DNA of 64,000 nt from Marinobacter salarius (GCF_032922745.1 NZ_CP136693.1:3720001-3784000), one strand, 5' to 3'; shown: positions 51,190 to 60,782, numbered from the stretch's first letter. Numbers and translations: made by a program. Notes: generated by a model not told the origin, from the sequence alone.

Positions 51190-51249
51190 GAGCTGAGTCC
51201 GGTCTGGTGATGGCCGGGGGCAGCCCGATGGCGCACCCCCGGGCTATCA

Positions 51250-51591
51250 CTACTGTTTCCTGATAGAGGTCACCTGCTGGCCCTTGCCAGCGGGTGCCAG
51301 AGTGAAGACAACCTTGTCACCCTTATCCAGGGCATCCAGGTCCACCTCCGGGGCTACGGGAAATCCCATGGTCATGCCCGGCCAGTTCAGCGCCGGAATA
51401 GGCTCATGCTTCAGCGTTACTTTGCGATTTTCGGTGTTGATCATGGTGATTACGCCCCGGCTCTGGACCGGGCCAGCGGACTCTTTGGTGTCCATGCCGG
51501 ACATCGAGCCCATGTTGTTATCGGCCGCTGCCAGAACAGGTCCCAGGGATAATCCGAACACAACAGCCGTCATCAGGTTTTTCAGTTTCAT
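51250..51591 (-). CDS. cusF: periplasmic copper/silver chaperone CusF
   Basis: 113 residues: a signal peptide and a small barrel with LKHEPIPALNWPGMTMGF, which contains the His, Trp and two Met residues that bind Cu(I)/Ag(I) in CusF. It lies between cusB and cusA and hands metal to the pump. Confidence 0.9.
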   Translation of the reverse strand: MKLKNLMTAVVFGLSLGPVLAAADNNMGSMSGMDTKESAGPVQSRGVITMINTENRKVTLKHEPIPALNWPGMTMGFPVAPEVDLDALDKGDKVVFTLAPAGKGQQVTSIRKQ

Positions 51592-51606
51592 GGTTTTCTC
51601 CAGTGG

Positions 51607-53103
51607 TTACTGCGCGTCTTGCGCGGGCTCAATACGTTCAACAAGATAGCCGTCCGGCGTCTCCCGGAACCCGAAATTGACGGTCTCACCCGGGGCCAGT
51701 TCCACCAGATCGACGGATTCGGCAATACCAAAGGTCATGGTCATGGCCGGCCAGCCAAGACCGGGTACCGGGCCATGGTCGAGCGTGACTGAAGAACTCT
51801 CAGCATCAAGCTCCGTAATCCGGCCAGCGGCTTCAAACAGTTCGGGCGCAGAGCTGTCTGCACCGGCCATGCCGGCGCTGTTCTGCTCCTCGGGCTCCAG
51901 GCGCAGCATGGCGGCCTCGAGGCTGGTTTCTGAATCAATCAGGAACTGGGCGGACACCACCACCTGCTGCCCTTCTTTCAGACCTTCGTGAATGACCACC
52001 CTGTCGCCGGCTTCCCGGCCCGTCTTGACGGGCACCGGACGAAAATAGCCGTCATCCTCAGCCAGCAGCACATGCTGGCTGTCGCTTCGCCGGATCAGCG
52101 CCGGGCGCGGGATAGTGAGCAGGTCCTCACCGATGGGGGCATCCATGGTGAGATTGACGAACATTCCGGGGCGCAACCGGCCATCCGGGTTCGGAACGCG
52201 TACCCGGGCCCGAAGAGTCCGCATTTTGGGATCCAGTTCCGGGTAAACGTAGTCAATGTCACCATTCCAGTTTGTATCCGGCATGGACGGCGTGGTGAAT
52301 TCAACGGCCTGACCCGCTTCAACCAGCCCGGCCTGACGTTCAAAAAACTCGGCGATCACCCACACCGAATCGCGACTGCCAATGGCCATGATTTCAGTAT
52401 CCGGGCGCACGTACATGCCGGCACGAACAGGCAATGCGGCCACATAGCCGGAGCCAGGGGCAAATACGGTGATGCGTTCTCGGATTTTTCCTGTTTTTTT
52501 CAGGTTGGCAATCTGTCTATCCGTCATGCCCAGCGCGCGCAGCTTTCCGCCGGTCGCTGTTGCCTCTGAGCCCCGCCCAAGGCGCTCGGACATCAGAAAC
52601 TCCTGCTGGGCATTCACCAACTCCGGTGAATAGATCTCATACAGTGGTTCACCACGGTCAACGATTTCTCCTTCTGACCGAACATGCAACACCTCGACCC
52701 ATCCGGCAATGCGGCTGTGCACCTGAATCAGTTGATCTTCATTGTCAGTGACATAACCCACGGTTCGGACCGGAACAGACACTGCCCCACGGGAAACTGC
52801 CCGGGTTTTAACCCCCAGATTGTTTCTGACTGCAGGATTGATCTGAACCCCGCCGTCGTCCCGGCCGCTACTGCTTTCTTCGTACACCGGCACCAGGTCC
52901 ATTCCCATGGGGGACTTGCCAGGCTTGTCACGGCGGTAGTTGGCATCCATGGGAGCAACCCAGTACAAGGGCTTTTCATCCGCCGATTCACCGGCAGGAT
53001 TACCAGAACCGGCGGATTCTGACATCGGCATGATTTGCAGGCTGGCCAGCCAGCCCAGACCAAAAGCGACAGCGATCACCATCGCCATCAGGGAAATGCG
53101 CAT
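51607..53103 (-). CDS. cusB: RND periplasmic adaptor CusB with fused C-terminal CusF domain
   Basis: 498 residues. After an N-terminal anchor comes a heavy-metal-binding segment (YWVAPMDANYRRD, KSPMGMDLVPVY), then lipoyl, hairpin and barrel domains (VGYVTDNEDQLIQVHSRIAG, VYPELDPKMRTLRARVRVPN). Residues about 425-498 add a second CusF-like domain (LDHGPVPGLGWPAMTMTFG). Ordinary CusB ends near residue 407, so this is a fusion, in addition to the free CusF encoded next door. Confidence 0.9.
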   Translation of the reverse strand: MRISLMAMVIAVAFGLGWLASLQIMPMSESAGSGNPAGESADEKPLYWVAPMDANYRRDKPGKSPMGMDLVPVYEESSSGRDDGGVQINPAVRNNLGVKTRAVSRGAVSVPVRTVGYVTDNEDQLIQVHSRIAGWVEVLHVRSEGEIVDRGEPLYEIYSPELVNAQQEFLMSERLGRGSEATATGGKLRALGMTDRQIANLKKTGKIRERITVFAPGSGYVAALPVRAGMYVRPDTEIMAIGSRDSVWVIAEFFERQAGLVEAGQAVEFTTPSMPDTNWNGDIDYVYPELDPKMRTLRARVRVPNPDGRLRPGMFVNLTMDAPIGEDLLTIPRPALIRRSDSQHVLLAEDDGYFRPVPVKTGREAGDRVVIHEGLKEGQQVVVSAQFLIDSETSLEAAMLRLEPEEQNSAGMAGADSSAPELFEAAGRITELDAESSSVTLDHGPVPGLGWPAMTMTFGIAESVDLVELAPGETVNFGFRETPDGYLVERIEPAQDAQ

Positions 53104-53192
53104 TGATGTTTCCTTATTTGAAGCTTATAGACGCTCGCCCGAGTGGCCTATCGGCCCAGGTGTAAACGTGCGAACTTAGATAAAGACTAAGA

Positions 53193-53654
53193 TCAGACTA
53201 CTGAGAAATCAGGGGGAGGTGTAAGGGTATCAAGGATAACGCTGAGATAGACTTCTCGGGGACGAAGAGAGGTAGGGTCGGAAGAACATTGCACTGGCAA
53301 AACCGCCTTCTCAGAAACCAGTGCGGATAGCATCGCACCGCAACTGCCCTGGTTGGCGGCGATAGCACAATCGGTAGACGCCATATCACCACAGGCCATA
53401 TCCTGTTCCGAATGCCCGTCAGTGCTGGCACTCCAACAGTCCACCATGGCCATGTGGCCGAAACGGGCAGGAGGTTCTGCTGTGTCTGCCGTGAATTGCC
53501 CGAACGCCAGCACCGGCTGTATTGCCATGATCAGCAACAGCAGGTTAAGAAGGGCTTTAGGCGTTATCAAGCGTGGCAAATGGAGCGACCCAGGTAATTG
53601 AGTTTTCAAGAATTCTCGTGATGGTACGGCTTTCACGCCACAGGCGTCAAGCAA
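53193..53654 (-). CDS. Cys-rich exported protein, first gene of the cus operon
   Basis: Up to 153 residues. A hydrophobic signal-like stretch (PKALLNLLLLIMAIQPVLA) is followed by a domain with His, Met and six Cys (HMAMVDCWS, MACGDMASTDCAIAANQGSCGAM). Small proteins of this kind are common at the head of cus/cop operons; function unknown. The start is uncertain: TTG 53654, GTG 53636 and TTG 53609 are all open. Confidence 0.6.
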   Translation of the reverse strand: MLDACGVKAVPSREFLKTQLPGSLHLPRLITPKALLNLLLLIMAIQPVLAFGQFTADTAEPPARFGHMAMVDCWSASTDGHSEQDMACGDMASTDCAIAANQGSCGAMLSALVSEKAVLPVQCSSDPTSLRPREVYLSVILDTLTPPPDFSVV

Positions 53655-53671
53655 TTAATCATGCCGGCACG

Positions 53672-53685
53672 AAGCTGTCTTAGCT
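53672..53685 (+). repeat. 14-bp inverted repeat, left copy
   Basis: AAGCTGTCTTAGCT, the exact reverse complement of 55245-55258. The two copies bracket the two methyltransferase genes. Confidence 0.7.
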
Positions 53686-53732
53686 CACTAAAATGCTGAT
53701 CTAGCCGAAAAGACGATCTGTACATCGTTTCT

Positions 53733-54506
53733 TCATTTCGCCGCTGGAGAAGCCTTCGCCTGTCCACTGGGCATGTCTGACTCGCGCTCGACGAGCACAA
53801 ACAACAGATGATCAATAAATCGAATCTGATCCCCGTCCAGCTGATCATCGATTTCCAGAATACCTTTCTCAATTTCATCAGAAGTAAAACCTGCCAGATT
53901 TGACATAAAACGCGCCCGCAGCATCGCATACCAGCGATCCTTCGGGATTTCGACGCGGTACTCTTCCCTGCTTGTCACCGCACCAAGGCCGGAGGCGGCG
54001 ATTTCACCGAGAAGAATGTCAAGCTCCGGTTGACTCTCTGAAAAGGCAGTCATCGCCCGGCTGAAAAGGGGAAACTCGGGCAAACTGGGCCGGGTGACCA
54101 CCAGAACACGACCATCCGGTCGCAAACATGAGCGCATTTTTTTCCAGAATCTCTCACGATTGCGGATGTGATGAATGGACTCCTTGATCAGCACCCGGTC
54201 CAGTTGCACCCCGCTGTCAATGAACGCTTCAGCGGATGCACAACGGGTCTGGATGCCGCTGTATTGTTCAGCATTCAGGAGCATGGCGCCTGAGGGGTCC
54301 ACGCATATCGCTTCAGATTCCAGCGGCACAGCCTGGCTGAGCAGATGTGTGAAGATACCGGTCCCACCACCAAGGTCTGCAAACCGGCTGTCAGCCTGCA
54401 TATTTAAATGATTAAGAAGCTTTTTCAGCATCCAGCCCCGGTAATCCCTGGTCAAAAGCCACAGATCATCATAGTCCCGGGAGACTTCGGTAAAAGCCGT
54501 CGTCAT
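53733..54506 (-). CDS. SAM-dependent methyltransferase
   Basis: 257 residues of a class I methyltransferase. Motif I is FADLGGGTGIFTHLL, the acidic post-I strand is AICVDPSGAML, and a LRPDGRVLVVTRPS strand follows. The substrate is unknown. It lies 48 bp behind an ICMT-like membrane methyltransferase, both within the 14-bp inverted repeats. Confidence 0.8.
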   Translation of the reverse strand: MTTAFTEVSRDYDDLWLLTRDYRGWMLKKLLNHLNMQADSRFADLGGGTGIFTHLLSQAVPLESEAICVDPSGAMLLNAEQYSGIQTRCASAEAFIDSGVQLDRVLIKESIHHIRNRERFWKKMRSCLRPDGRVLVVTRPSLPEFPLFSRAMTAFSESQPELDILLGEIAASGLGAVTSREEYRVEIPKDRWYAMLRARFMSNLAGFTSDEIEKGILEIDDQLDGDQIRFIDHLLFVLVERESDMPSGQAKASPAAK

Positions 54507-54554
54507 TGCGTGTGCCCCATAAAACGCTGGTAACGCTCTGCGTTACCCTGTGTG

Positions 54555-55211
54555 TCAACCCAACCCCGAGCGGGACTTGCCAACGAGTTTTGCAAGCCGG
54601 CCCATTCGTGGAACAAACCTTGGCACTTCCTGCTGATAGGTCCGGTACTCCTCACCGAACCGCTCAATGACCTGTCGCTCTTCATGCCGTGCGAGCAAGC
54701 TGTAGGCAAGGACAATGATGGGGAACAGACTAACGGAGAACAGCGTCGGCCAGTGCACAATCCCCTCCCCGAACAGGATGAGAAAAAGGCCCGTATACTG
54801 CGGGTGCCTCACCAAACCGTAGAGCCCATCCGTTGCAAGACGCCCTTGTTGGTGTGCACGATGAAGTTCGCGCCATCCCTGCAGAAAAATACCGATGCCA
54901 GTCACAGCCAGAGTATAACCAAGCAACATTGAGATAAGCATGCCCACCTCGCCGACACCAAGCAGCGAGGACCAGAGATTCGCGCTGAGGTCGCTACCGT
55001 CCAGATCAAAGAACCGCACGAGCAAATAGACAGTGAGAGGGAAGCCGTACATCTCCGCATACAATGCGATTATAAACGCCTGCACCACCCCGGCACTGCC
55101 CCACTCCCGCCATGTTCTGGGAGCGAGCCAACGATACATGACCCAGGAGATCAGCACGATCATGATCGCCGCTATACCCCAGGCTCCCGAATGACCAATA
55201 GTTTCTGTCAT
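54555..55211 (-). CDS. membrane methyltransferase of the ICMT/phospholipid methyltransferase type
   Basis: 218 residues with five or so helices. The C-terminal catalytic signature is LYGLVRHPQYTGLFLILFGE followed by ARHEERQVIERFGEEYRTYQQ, typical of isoprenylcysteine carboxyl methyltransferase relatives. Many bacterial members methylate lipids or thiols; the substrate here is unknown. ATG at 55211 follows GAGGAAAAC. Confidence 0.82.
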   Translation of the reverse strand: MTETIGHSGAWGIAAIMIVLISWVMYRWLAPRTWREWGSAGVVQAFIIALYAEMYGFPLTVYLLVRFFDLDGSDLSANLWSSLLGVGEVGMLISMLLGYTLAVTGIGIFLQGWRELHRAHQQGRLATDGLYGLVRHPQYTGLFLILFGEGIVHWPTLFSVSLFPIIVLAYSLLARHEERQVIERFGEEYRTYQQEVPRFVPRMGRLAKLVGKSRSGLG

Positions 55212-55244
55212 GTTAAGTTTTCCTCGTAAGTCAACGAACAAACA

Positions 55245-55258
55245 AGCTAAGACAGCTT
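55245..55258 (-). repeat. 14-bp inverted repeat, right copy
   Basis: AGCTAAGACAGCTT, reverse complement of 53672-53685, just beside the lgt stop codon. Confidence 0.7.
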
Positions 55259-56062
55259 TTATCTGGCTGTCGCCGCCTCCGTTTTATTGATCGGTTGACG
55301 TCTTGACCAGGCAATTAATGCAAGGCCGCCAAGGATCATCGGCAGGGTCAGCAGTTGCCCCATGGTCACCCAGCCGAGGGCGATGAACCCCAGTTGCGGG
55401 TCGGGGAGGCGAACAAACTCGACCGCAAAACGGAAAATTCCGTAGAGCAACAGGAACAGGCCGGACGTTGCGCCCATCCGACGTGGGTTGCGTGAGAACC
55501 ACCACAGCACCACAAACAGCACAACACCTTCCAGGGCAAACTCATACAGTGACGACGGGTGACGTGGCGCCGACCCCATATTCGGGAACACCATGGCCCA
55601 GGGAACATCACTGACCCGCCCCGGGAGCTCGTGATTGATAAAATTGCCAAGGCGCCCTGCCCCCAGGCCAATTGGTACCAATGGCGCTATAAAGTCCGTG
55701 AGTTGGAAAAATCGCAGGTTCTGCTTTCGAGCAAACACCAGAGCTGCAATCAGGACGCCAGTCAAGCCGCCGTGAAAACTCATGCCCCCTTCCCAGACCT
55801 TGAGCAGCCAGAGCGGGTTGTCTGCCAGCTTGTCAAAACCGTAGAAGAGCGCATAACCGACGCGGCCACCGAGAATGACGCCCATCGCGCAGTAGAAAAT
55901 CAATGTTTCAACAGCGTCTGCATTCAACCCCAGCCGATGAGCCCGACGACGCCCCAGCCACCAGGCCGCAAGAAAACCGACAAGGTACATCAGGCCGTAC
56001 CAATGAATTTTTAGTGGGCCCAGTGCAATGGCTACCGGGTCTATTTGAGGATACTGGAGCAT
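55259..56062 (-). CDS. lgt: prolipoprotein diacylglyceryl transferase
   Basis: 267 residues, seven predicted helices. It shows GGRVGYALFYG, MSFHGGLTGV and the Lgt signature GRLGNFINHELPGR. Lgt attaches diacylglycerol to the lipobox Cys in the inner membrane, the first step of lipoprotein maturation. It is normally a single-copy housekeeping gene next to thyA; here it is beside ccm and metal genes, so it may be a second copy. An lspA gene lies 5 kb away in the same orientation. Confidence 0.92.
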   Translation of the reverse strand: MLQYPQIDPVAIALGPLKIHWYGLMYLVGFLAAWWLGRRRAHRLGLNADAVETLIFYCAMGVILGGRVGYALFYGFDKLADNPLWLLKVWEGGMSFHGGLTGVLIAALVFARKQNLRFFQLTDFIAPLVPIGLGAGRLGNFINHELPGRVSDVPWAMVFPNMGSAPRHPSSLYEFALEGVVLFVVLWWFSRNPRRMGATSGLFLLLYGIFRFAVEFVRLPDPQLGFIALGWVTMGQLLTLPMILGGLALIAWSRRQPINKTEAATAR

Positions 56063-56101
56063 AAGCTTTCCTGATTTCGTGATAGAAAGTGCGTTAGGGT
56101 T

Positions 56102-56992
56102 TTAATCAGTAACACGTTCCGCTCCATTGGCTGTCTCCTCCAATCGTTGCCTGGCAACAGCAATACCGTTGCGCATGGCCTGTGCGGACTCGTTGTCGCC
56201 GAAGCCAGCCAATGCCCGACGCCAGTAATTGATCGCCTGTTCATAGCGGCCGTCGTCAAAGGCCTCGACCCCCAGTATGCCCAGCACCGTTGGCTCACGT
56301 GGATCCTTGTCGAGTATTTCGTCGATCAGCGCCTGCACTTCAGTGGTCAAGCTGCGCCCGGTCACAAAGAATTTGATCTGGGCCAGTTGGGCCAGTAGGT
56401 CAACTCTGCGGCCTTCCAGTTCGATCAGTCGTTCCAGGGCGCCAATCGCCTGCCCCGGTTGACCGATCTTCTGGTAAAGCGGAAACAGCAACGACCAGAC
56501 CTTGGGATTATCCGGCTGAGTCCCGGCCTCCTCTTCGAGCCGGCCAACCAGGGTTTTCATTGAGGCACCGGGTGTGTTGAGCGCGTCCTGTTGGGCGGCA
56601 TACAGCGCCAGATCGCCATCGGCACCCAGCCATCGATAGCCGATCATGCTGGCAGCCATGACTGCCGTTATCACCAACGGAATCATCAAACGTCCTGACA
56701 GGGGGCGCCTGAGAGGCGTTCGGCGGCGGGCCTCGGTGTCCTCCAGCAGATTGCGGTCCAGCTCGTGACGGCTTTCTTCAAAACGGGCGACGTCAATCTC
56801 GCCGCGATCGCGGGCTCTTTCCAGTGCTGAAAGCCGGCGCTCATAGACGGCCAGGTTTTGCGCCTCTGCATGATCATCGGCCTCAAACCGCTGCTGCCAG
56901 TCATGGATCGCCCTTGCTCTCCGCAACGGTAGACTCAGGAACCACAGCGCTATAAGCAACAGTGTGCCGATACTTAACCAGAGCATAGTCAT
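56102..56992 (-). CDS. ccmI: cytochrome c maturation protein CcmI
   Basis: 296 residues: two N-terminal helices around LWLSIGTLLLIALWFLSLPL and a second near 105-125, the intervening cytoplasmic coil (YERRLSALERARDRGEIDVA) and a TPR-containing periplasmic part (LFPLYQKIGQPGQAIGALERL). CcmI holds apocytochrome c for the haem ligase. It overlaps ccmH by 4 bp. Confidence 0.88.
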   Translation of the reverse strand: MTMLWLSIGTLLLIALWFLSLPLRRARAIHDWQQRFEADDHAEAQNLAVYERRLSALERARDRGEIDVARFEESRHELDRNLLEDTEARRRTPLRRPLSGRLMIPLVITAVMAASMIGYRWLGADGDLALYAAQQDALNTPGASMKTLVGRLEEEAGTQPDNPKVWSLLFPLYQKIGQPGQAIGALERLIELEGRRVDLLAQLAQIKFFVTGRSLTTEVQALIDEILDKDPREPTVLGILGVEAFDDGRYEQAINYWRRALAGFGDNESAQAMRNGIAVARQRLEETANGAERVTD

Positions 56993-57477
56993 TCCGACCT
57001 CTCACGATGACGATGAATCAAAGAGGACAGGCGGGTACGCTCCTCCTCGGAGAGCGGCCGCACTCGCCGGTGCCTGCGTGCCCGGACAAAGGCAATCACA
57101 ACCAGGGCGCCCCCTGCTACCAGCGCTGCCGGCAATGCCCAAAGCAGCCACGTGCGCCCGTCAAGGCGCGGGTTGTAAAGAACGAACTCGCCAAAACGAT
57201 TAGCCATGAAATCAAGAATTTCCTTATCCGCACGCCCATCACGAAGCATCATTGCTACCCGCTCCCGCATGTCCGCCGCCACCGGCGAATCGGAACTGTC
57301 GATGGCTTGAGCATCACATTTAGGGCACCGCAACGACGCCGTAAGGTCGCGATAACGCTCCGCCATCACCGGATCCTCGAAATGACGCGCATCGATTGCC
57401 GTGTCCGCCACCGACTGGAACGAAGCCAGCAAAAACACGATGACCACACAGCAACGGCTCTTTCGGTTTAGCGCCAT
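56989..57477 (-). CDS. ccmH: cytochrome c maturation protein CcmH
   Basis: 162 residues: a signal peptide, the redox motif LRCPKCDAQAI, VAADMRERVAMMLRDGRADKEILDFMANRFGEFVLYNP, and one C-terminal membrane helix. It reduces the apocytochrome thiols during haem attachment. It overlaps ccmG and ccmI. Confidence 0.93.
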   Translation of the reverse strand: MALNRKSRCCVVIVFLLASFQSVADTAIDARHFEDPVMAERYRDLTASLRCPKCDAQAIDSSDSPVAADMRERVAMMLRDGRADKEILDFMANRFGEFVLYNPRLDGRTWLLWALPAALVAGGALVVIAFVRARRHRRVRPLSEEERTRLSSLIHRHRERSE

Positions 57478-57992
57478 TTCTCTACCTCCGCCATGACTTC
57501 ATCCACCTGAGCTGGCGTTATGTACCCGACGTGCTTGTATCGAACGATACCGTTTGCGTCGACCAGGAAGGTTTCGGGCACGCCATACACGCCGAGCTCG
57601 AAACCCAGGTCACCGGCAGGATCAAAGATGTTGACCTCGAAAGGTTTTCCAAACTCTTCAAGAAACTGTCGCCCCAGGTCACGTGTGTCTTTGTAGTTGA
57701 TGCCCACCATCTGAATGCCGCGTTCGGAGAGCGCCAGTAGCTGGGGCATTTCCTCCTTGCAGGTCGGGCACCAGGACGCCCAGACATTGACCAGAGACAT
57801 CTGCCCGCGAAGCAGGGATTCATCCACCTCGGTGTCAGGGTCCTCTAGCGTCGGAAGCGTGAACGCGGGAAACGCCTGGCCTATCAGGGCCGACTCGCGA
57901 GCACTGGGGTCCAGCGAAAGCCCCCGGTACAAAAAGAAGGCCAGGCCAAGGAACACCACAAAAGGAAGCATCAGCAACAGGCGGCGCATCAT
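57468..57992 (-). CDS. ccmG: thiol:disulfide interchange protein CcmG/DsbE
   Basis: 174 residues: a membrane anchor, the thioredoxin-like motif WASWCPTCKEEMP and VYGVPETFLVDANGIVRYKHVG with the cis-Pro. It keeps CcmH and apocytochrome reduced. It overlaps the neighbouring ccmF and ccmH genes. Confidence 0.93.
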   Translation of the reverse strand: MMRRLLLMLPFVVFLGLAFFLYRGLSLDPSARESALIGQAFPAFTLPTLEDPDTEVDESLLRGQMSLVNVWASWCPTCKEEMPQLLALSERGIQMVGINYKDTRDLGRQFLEEFGKPFEVNIFDPAGDLGFELGVYGVPETFLVDANGIVRYKHVGYITPAQVDEVMAEVEKWR

Positions 57993-59986
57993 GCGCGAAC
58001 CTCGCGCGCCGGCCTCATCGATTCCCGGTCAGCTGCAGCGGCACGGCGGCGACGATAGCGACGATCCGCCACAGCCAGCACGCCCCCGGAGGCCATCAGC
58101 AGCGCACCCAGCCAAAGCCAGCGTACAAATGGCTTGACCTGTAGGCGCATTGCCCAGCTGCCGTCGTCCAGTTCCTCCCCCATGGCCACGTAAAGGTCCC
58201 GCAACAGGCCGGGGTCGAGTGCGACATCGGTCATCGGCTGCCCACGGGCAATGTACAGGCGCTTCTCCGGGTACAGGGTGGTGACAATCCGGCCTTCACG
58301 GGCAACCTCGATGGTCGCCGTATCGGCGAGGAAGTTGGGCCCCCGACGCTCGCCCAGTTCGGTCAGCGTAAAATCGTACCCGCCCAGATCCACCTGCTCA
58401 CCGATATCAAGCCGCACATTACGCTCCATGGCGTAGTTCGACACCATCACCACGCCCACGATGGTGACGGCCAGGCCCACGTGGCCGACCACCATGCCCC
58501 AGTATGAAGGGGTCAACTTACGCAATCCGGCCAGCGCAGAGGACGCATTGCGGACTTTATCAAACAGGTCGCGCACCAACGCCAGTACTACCCACAGGGC
58601 CGCCACCATCCCCAGCGCCACGGCGACATTCCACTGGCCGTTGTAAAGAAACGGTATCGATACCGCAATCGCCAGTGCGGCCAGACCCGCCCCCAGTAGT
58701 CGCCGGAACAGCTCGCGACCGGGCATCTGCTTCCAGCGTGCGACCGGCCCCAGCCCCATAAAGGCACAAAGCATGACGGTCAGTGGCACGAACAGGCTAT
58801 TAAAGTAAGGCGCGCCGATACTGATTTTGCCCAGCCCGAGTGCATCCAGGATCAAGGGGTACAGGGTGCCCATCAGGACCGTGATCGTCATGATGACCAG
58901 CAAAATATTGTTGATCAGTAACAGTGCATCCCTGGAAAGCCAGCTAAAGCCCGCATTGGCGCTCATTCGCGGCGCCCGTAGCGCAAAGATCAACAGCGAG
59001 ACGCCGACCGTTATTCCCAGCAACGCCAGAATGAAGAGCCCCCGTGACGGATCATTGGCAAAGGCATGAACCGAGGTCAGTACCCCTGAGCGCACCAGGA
59101 AGGTGCCCAGCAACGAGAGTGAGAACGTGAAAATCGCCAGCAGCGCCGTCCAACTCTTGAACGTGCCACGCTTTTCCGTGACCGCCAGTGAATGTATCAG
59201 CGCTGTCCCGCTCAGCCAGGGCAGGAGCGATGCATTTTCCACCGGATCCCAGAACCACCAGCCTCCCCAGCCCAGCTCATAGTAGGCCCACCAGCTACCC
59301 AGAGCGATGCCGAGGGTCAGAAAGGCCCAGGCAATGTTGGTCCACGGCCGAACCCAGCGCGTCCAGGCCGCATCCAGACGCCCTTCGATCAGCGCAGCGA
59401 TGGCAAAAGCAAAGACCACTGAAAAACCCACATAGCCCATGTAAAGCATCGGCGGATGGATGATCAGGCCAACATCCTGCAACAACGGATTCAGATCGGC
59501 ACCGTCGGCTGGCATGCCCGGCAACAGGCGATCAAAGGGACTGGACGTAACGACGATGAAAAGCAGGAACCCTGCGCTGACGACACCCAGAACTCCCAGA
59601 ACCCGTGCCAGCATATCCTGTGGCAACTGGCGGGAAAACAGACTGACGGCAAAGCCCCAGCCACTGAGAATCAGACTCCATAACAGCACCGAGCCTTCAT
59701 GAGAGCCCCAGACGGCGGTGAACTTGTAGTACCAGGGCAGCATCGAGTTCGAATTACGGGCCACATAGTCCACGCTGAAATCATCCAGAAGAAAACTGGC
59801 GGTCAGGCTGGCATAAGAAACCAGTAGAAAGGCAAATTGCCCCCATGCCATGGGCTCAGCAAATGCCATCCACAACGGGCGCCGGGTGGCGGCTCCCAGC
59901 AAGGGCACGGTCGCCTGAAGCAGCGACAGGCAAAGTGCAATCAATAACGCGAAGAGACCAACTTCGGGAACTGTCAGCGTAAGCAT
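57989..59986 (-). CDS. ccmF: haem lyase subunit CcmF
   Basis: 665 residues, many helices. The haem-handling WWD domain is WGGWWFWDPVENASLLPWL, preceded by WGSHEGSVLLWSLILS. With CcmH/I it ligates haem to apocytochrome c. ATG at 59986 gives the family N-terminus; an open frame extends to 60073. The ccmABCDE genes are not in the window, so this is only the ligation half of the system. Confidence 0.93.
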   Translation of the reverse strand: MLTLTVPEVGLFALLIALCLSLLQATVPLLGAATRRPLWMAFAEPMAWGQFAFLLVSYASLTASFLLDDFSVDYVARNSNSMLPWYYKFTAVWGSHEGSVLLWSLILSGWGFAVSLFSRQLPQDMLARVLGVLGVVSAGFLLFIVVTSSPFDRLLPGMPADGADLNPLLQDVGLIIHPPMLYMGYVGFSVVFAFAIAALIEGRLDAAWTRWVRPWTNIAWAFLTLGIALGSWWAYYELGWGGWWFWDPVENASLLPWLSGTALIHSLAVTEKRGTFKSWTALLAIFTFSLSLLGTFLVRSGVLTSVHAFANDPSRGLFILALLGITVGVSLLIFALRAPRMSANAGFSWLSRDALLLINNILLVIMTITVLMGTLYPLILDALGLGKISIGAPYFNSLFVPLTVMLCAFMGLGPVARWKQMPGRELFRRLLGAGLAALAIAVSIPFLYNGQWNVAVALGMVAALWVVLALVRDLFDKVRNASSALAGLRKLTPSYWGMVVGHVGLAVTIVGVVMVSNYAMERNVRLDIGEQVDLGGYDFTLTELGERRGPNFLADTATIEVAREGRIVTTLYPEKRLYIARGQPMTDVALDPGLLRDLYVAMGEELDDGSWAMRLQVKPFVRWLWLGALLMASGGVLAVADRRYRRRRAAAADRESMRPAREVRA

Positions 59987-60094
59987 TTCGAGGCCGTGTT
60001 CGGTTAAGGGTTCGGCGATGACCGAACCTATCGGTAAGGGGTTCTCAGGTATTGCTTCGTCAGCCAGCCGCATGGCCGGCTGACGAATTCCCTA

Positions 60095-60733
60095 TTACTT
60101 CCGACCAGGTTGGCGGGTAACGCGCAGATACGGTGTCTGCTCATCCCATCCGTCGGGGAAACGCTCTTTGGCCTCTTCGTTGGAGAGCGACGGAACGATG
60201 ATCACATCCTCGCCATTCTTCCAGTCCACCGGCGTGGCCACTTTGTGGTTGTCGGTCAGCTGGAGCGAATCAATGACGCGCAGGATCTCGTCCAGATTGC
60301 GCCCGGTGCTGGGGGGATACGTCAGCATCAGACGGATTTTCTTCGCGGAATCGATAATGAATACCGTTCGAACAGTCACCTTGGGGTCGGCTTTTGGATG
60401 GATCATTCCGTACAGGTCGGCAACCACCTGATCCTTGTCTGCCAGCAGGGGAAAATTGAGCCCCGTGCCCTGGGTTTTCTCGATATCCTTCGCCCAGTCG
60501 TTATGGGAGTCGAGCGGGTCGACGGAGACCCCGATCAGCTTCACACCGCGACTGGCGAACTCGTCCTTACGCTTCGCGAAGGCACCGAGCTCTGTGGTAC
60601 AGACGGGGGTGTAGTCGGCGGGGTGTGAAAACAGCACGGCCCAGTCGTCTCCCAGCCACTCATGAAACTGAATGTTTCCCTCGGTGGATGCGACGGTGAA
60701 ATCGGGAGCGGTTTCTCCAAGTTGCAATGTCAT
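60095..60733 (-). CDS. 1-Cys peroxiredoxin (Prx6 family)
   Basis: 212 residues. The peroxidatic Cys is in HPADYTPVCTTELGAF (about residue 45); no resolving Cys pair follows, and the C-terminal arm (ATPVDWKNGEDVIIVPSLSNEEA) is that of Prx6-type enzymes. It reduces peroxides. It is first behind the MerR-type promoter at 60783 and lies about 110 bp before ccmF. Confidence 0.92.
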   Translation of the reverse strand: MTLQLGETAPDFTVASTEGNIQFHEWLGDDWAVLFSHPADYTPVCTTELGAFAKRKDEFASRGVKLIGVSVDPLDSHNDWAKDIEKTQGTGLNFPLLADKDQVVADLYGMIHPKADPKVTVRTVFIIDSAKKIRLMLTYPPSTGRNLDEILRVIDSLQLTDNHKVATPVDWKNGEDVIIVPSLSNEEAKERFPDGWDEQTPYLRVTRQPGRK

Positions 60734-60782
60734 CGTTTCATTCTCCTTTGCTTTGGCTGTCGTTCTTGGTTCGTCAGAATAG

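Noticed and set aside
49441..51210. Long 589-codon frame on the plus strand
   Set aside because: It lies entirely antisense to the well-supported RND pump gene and has no recognisable motif; it is a product of high GC content.
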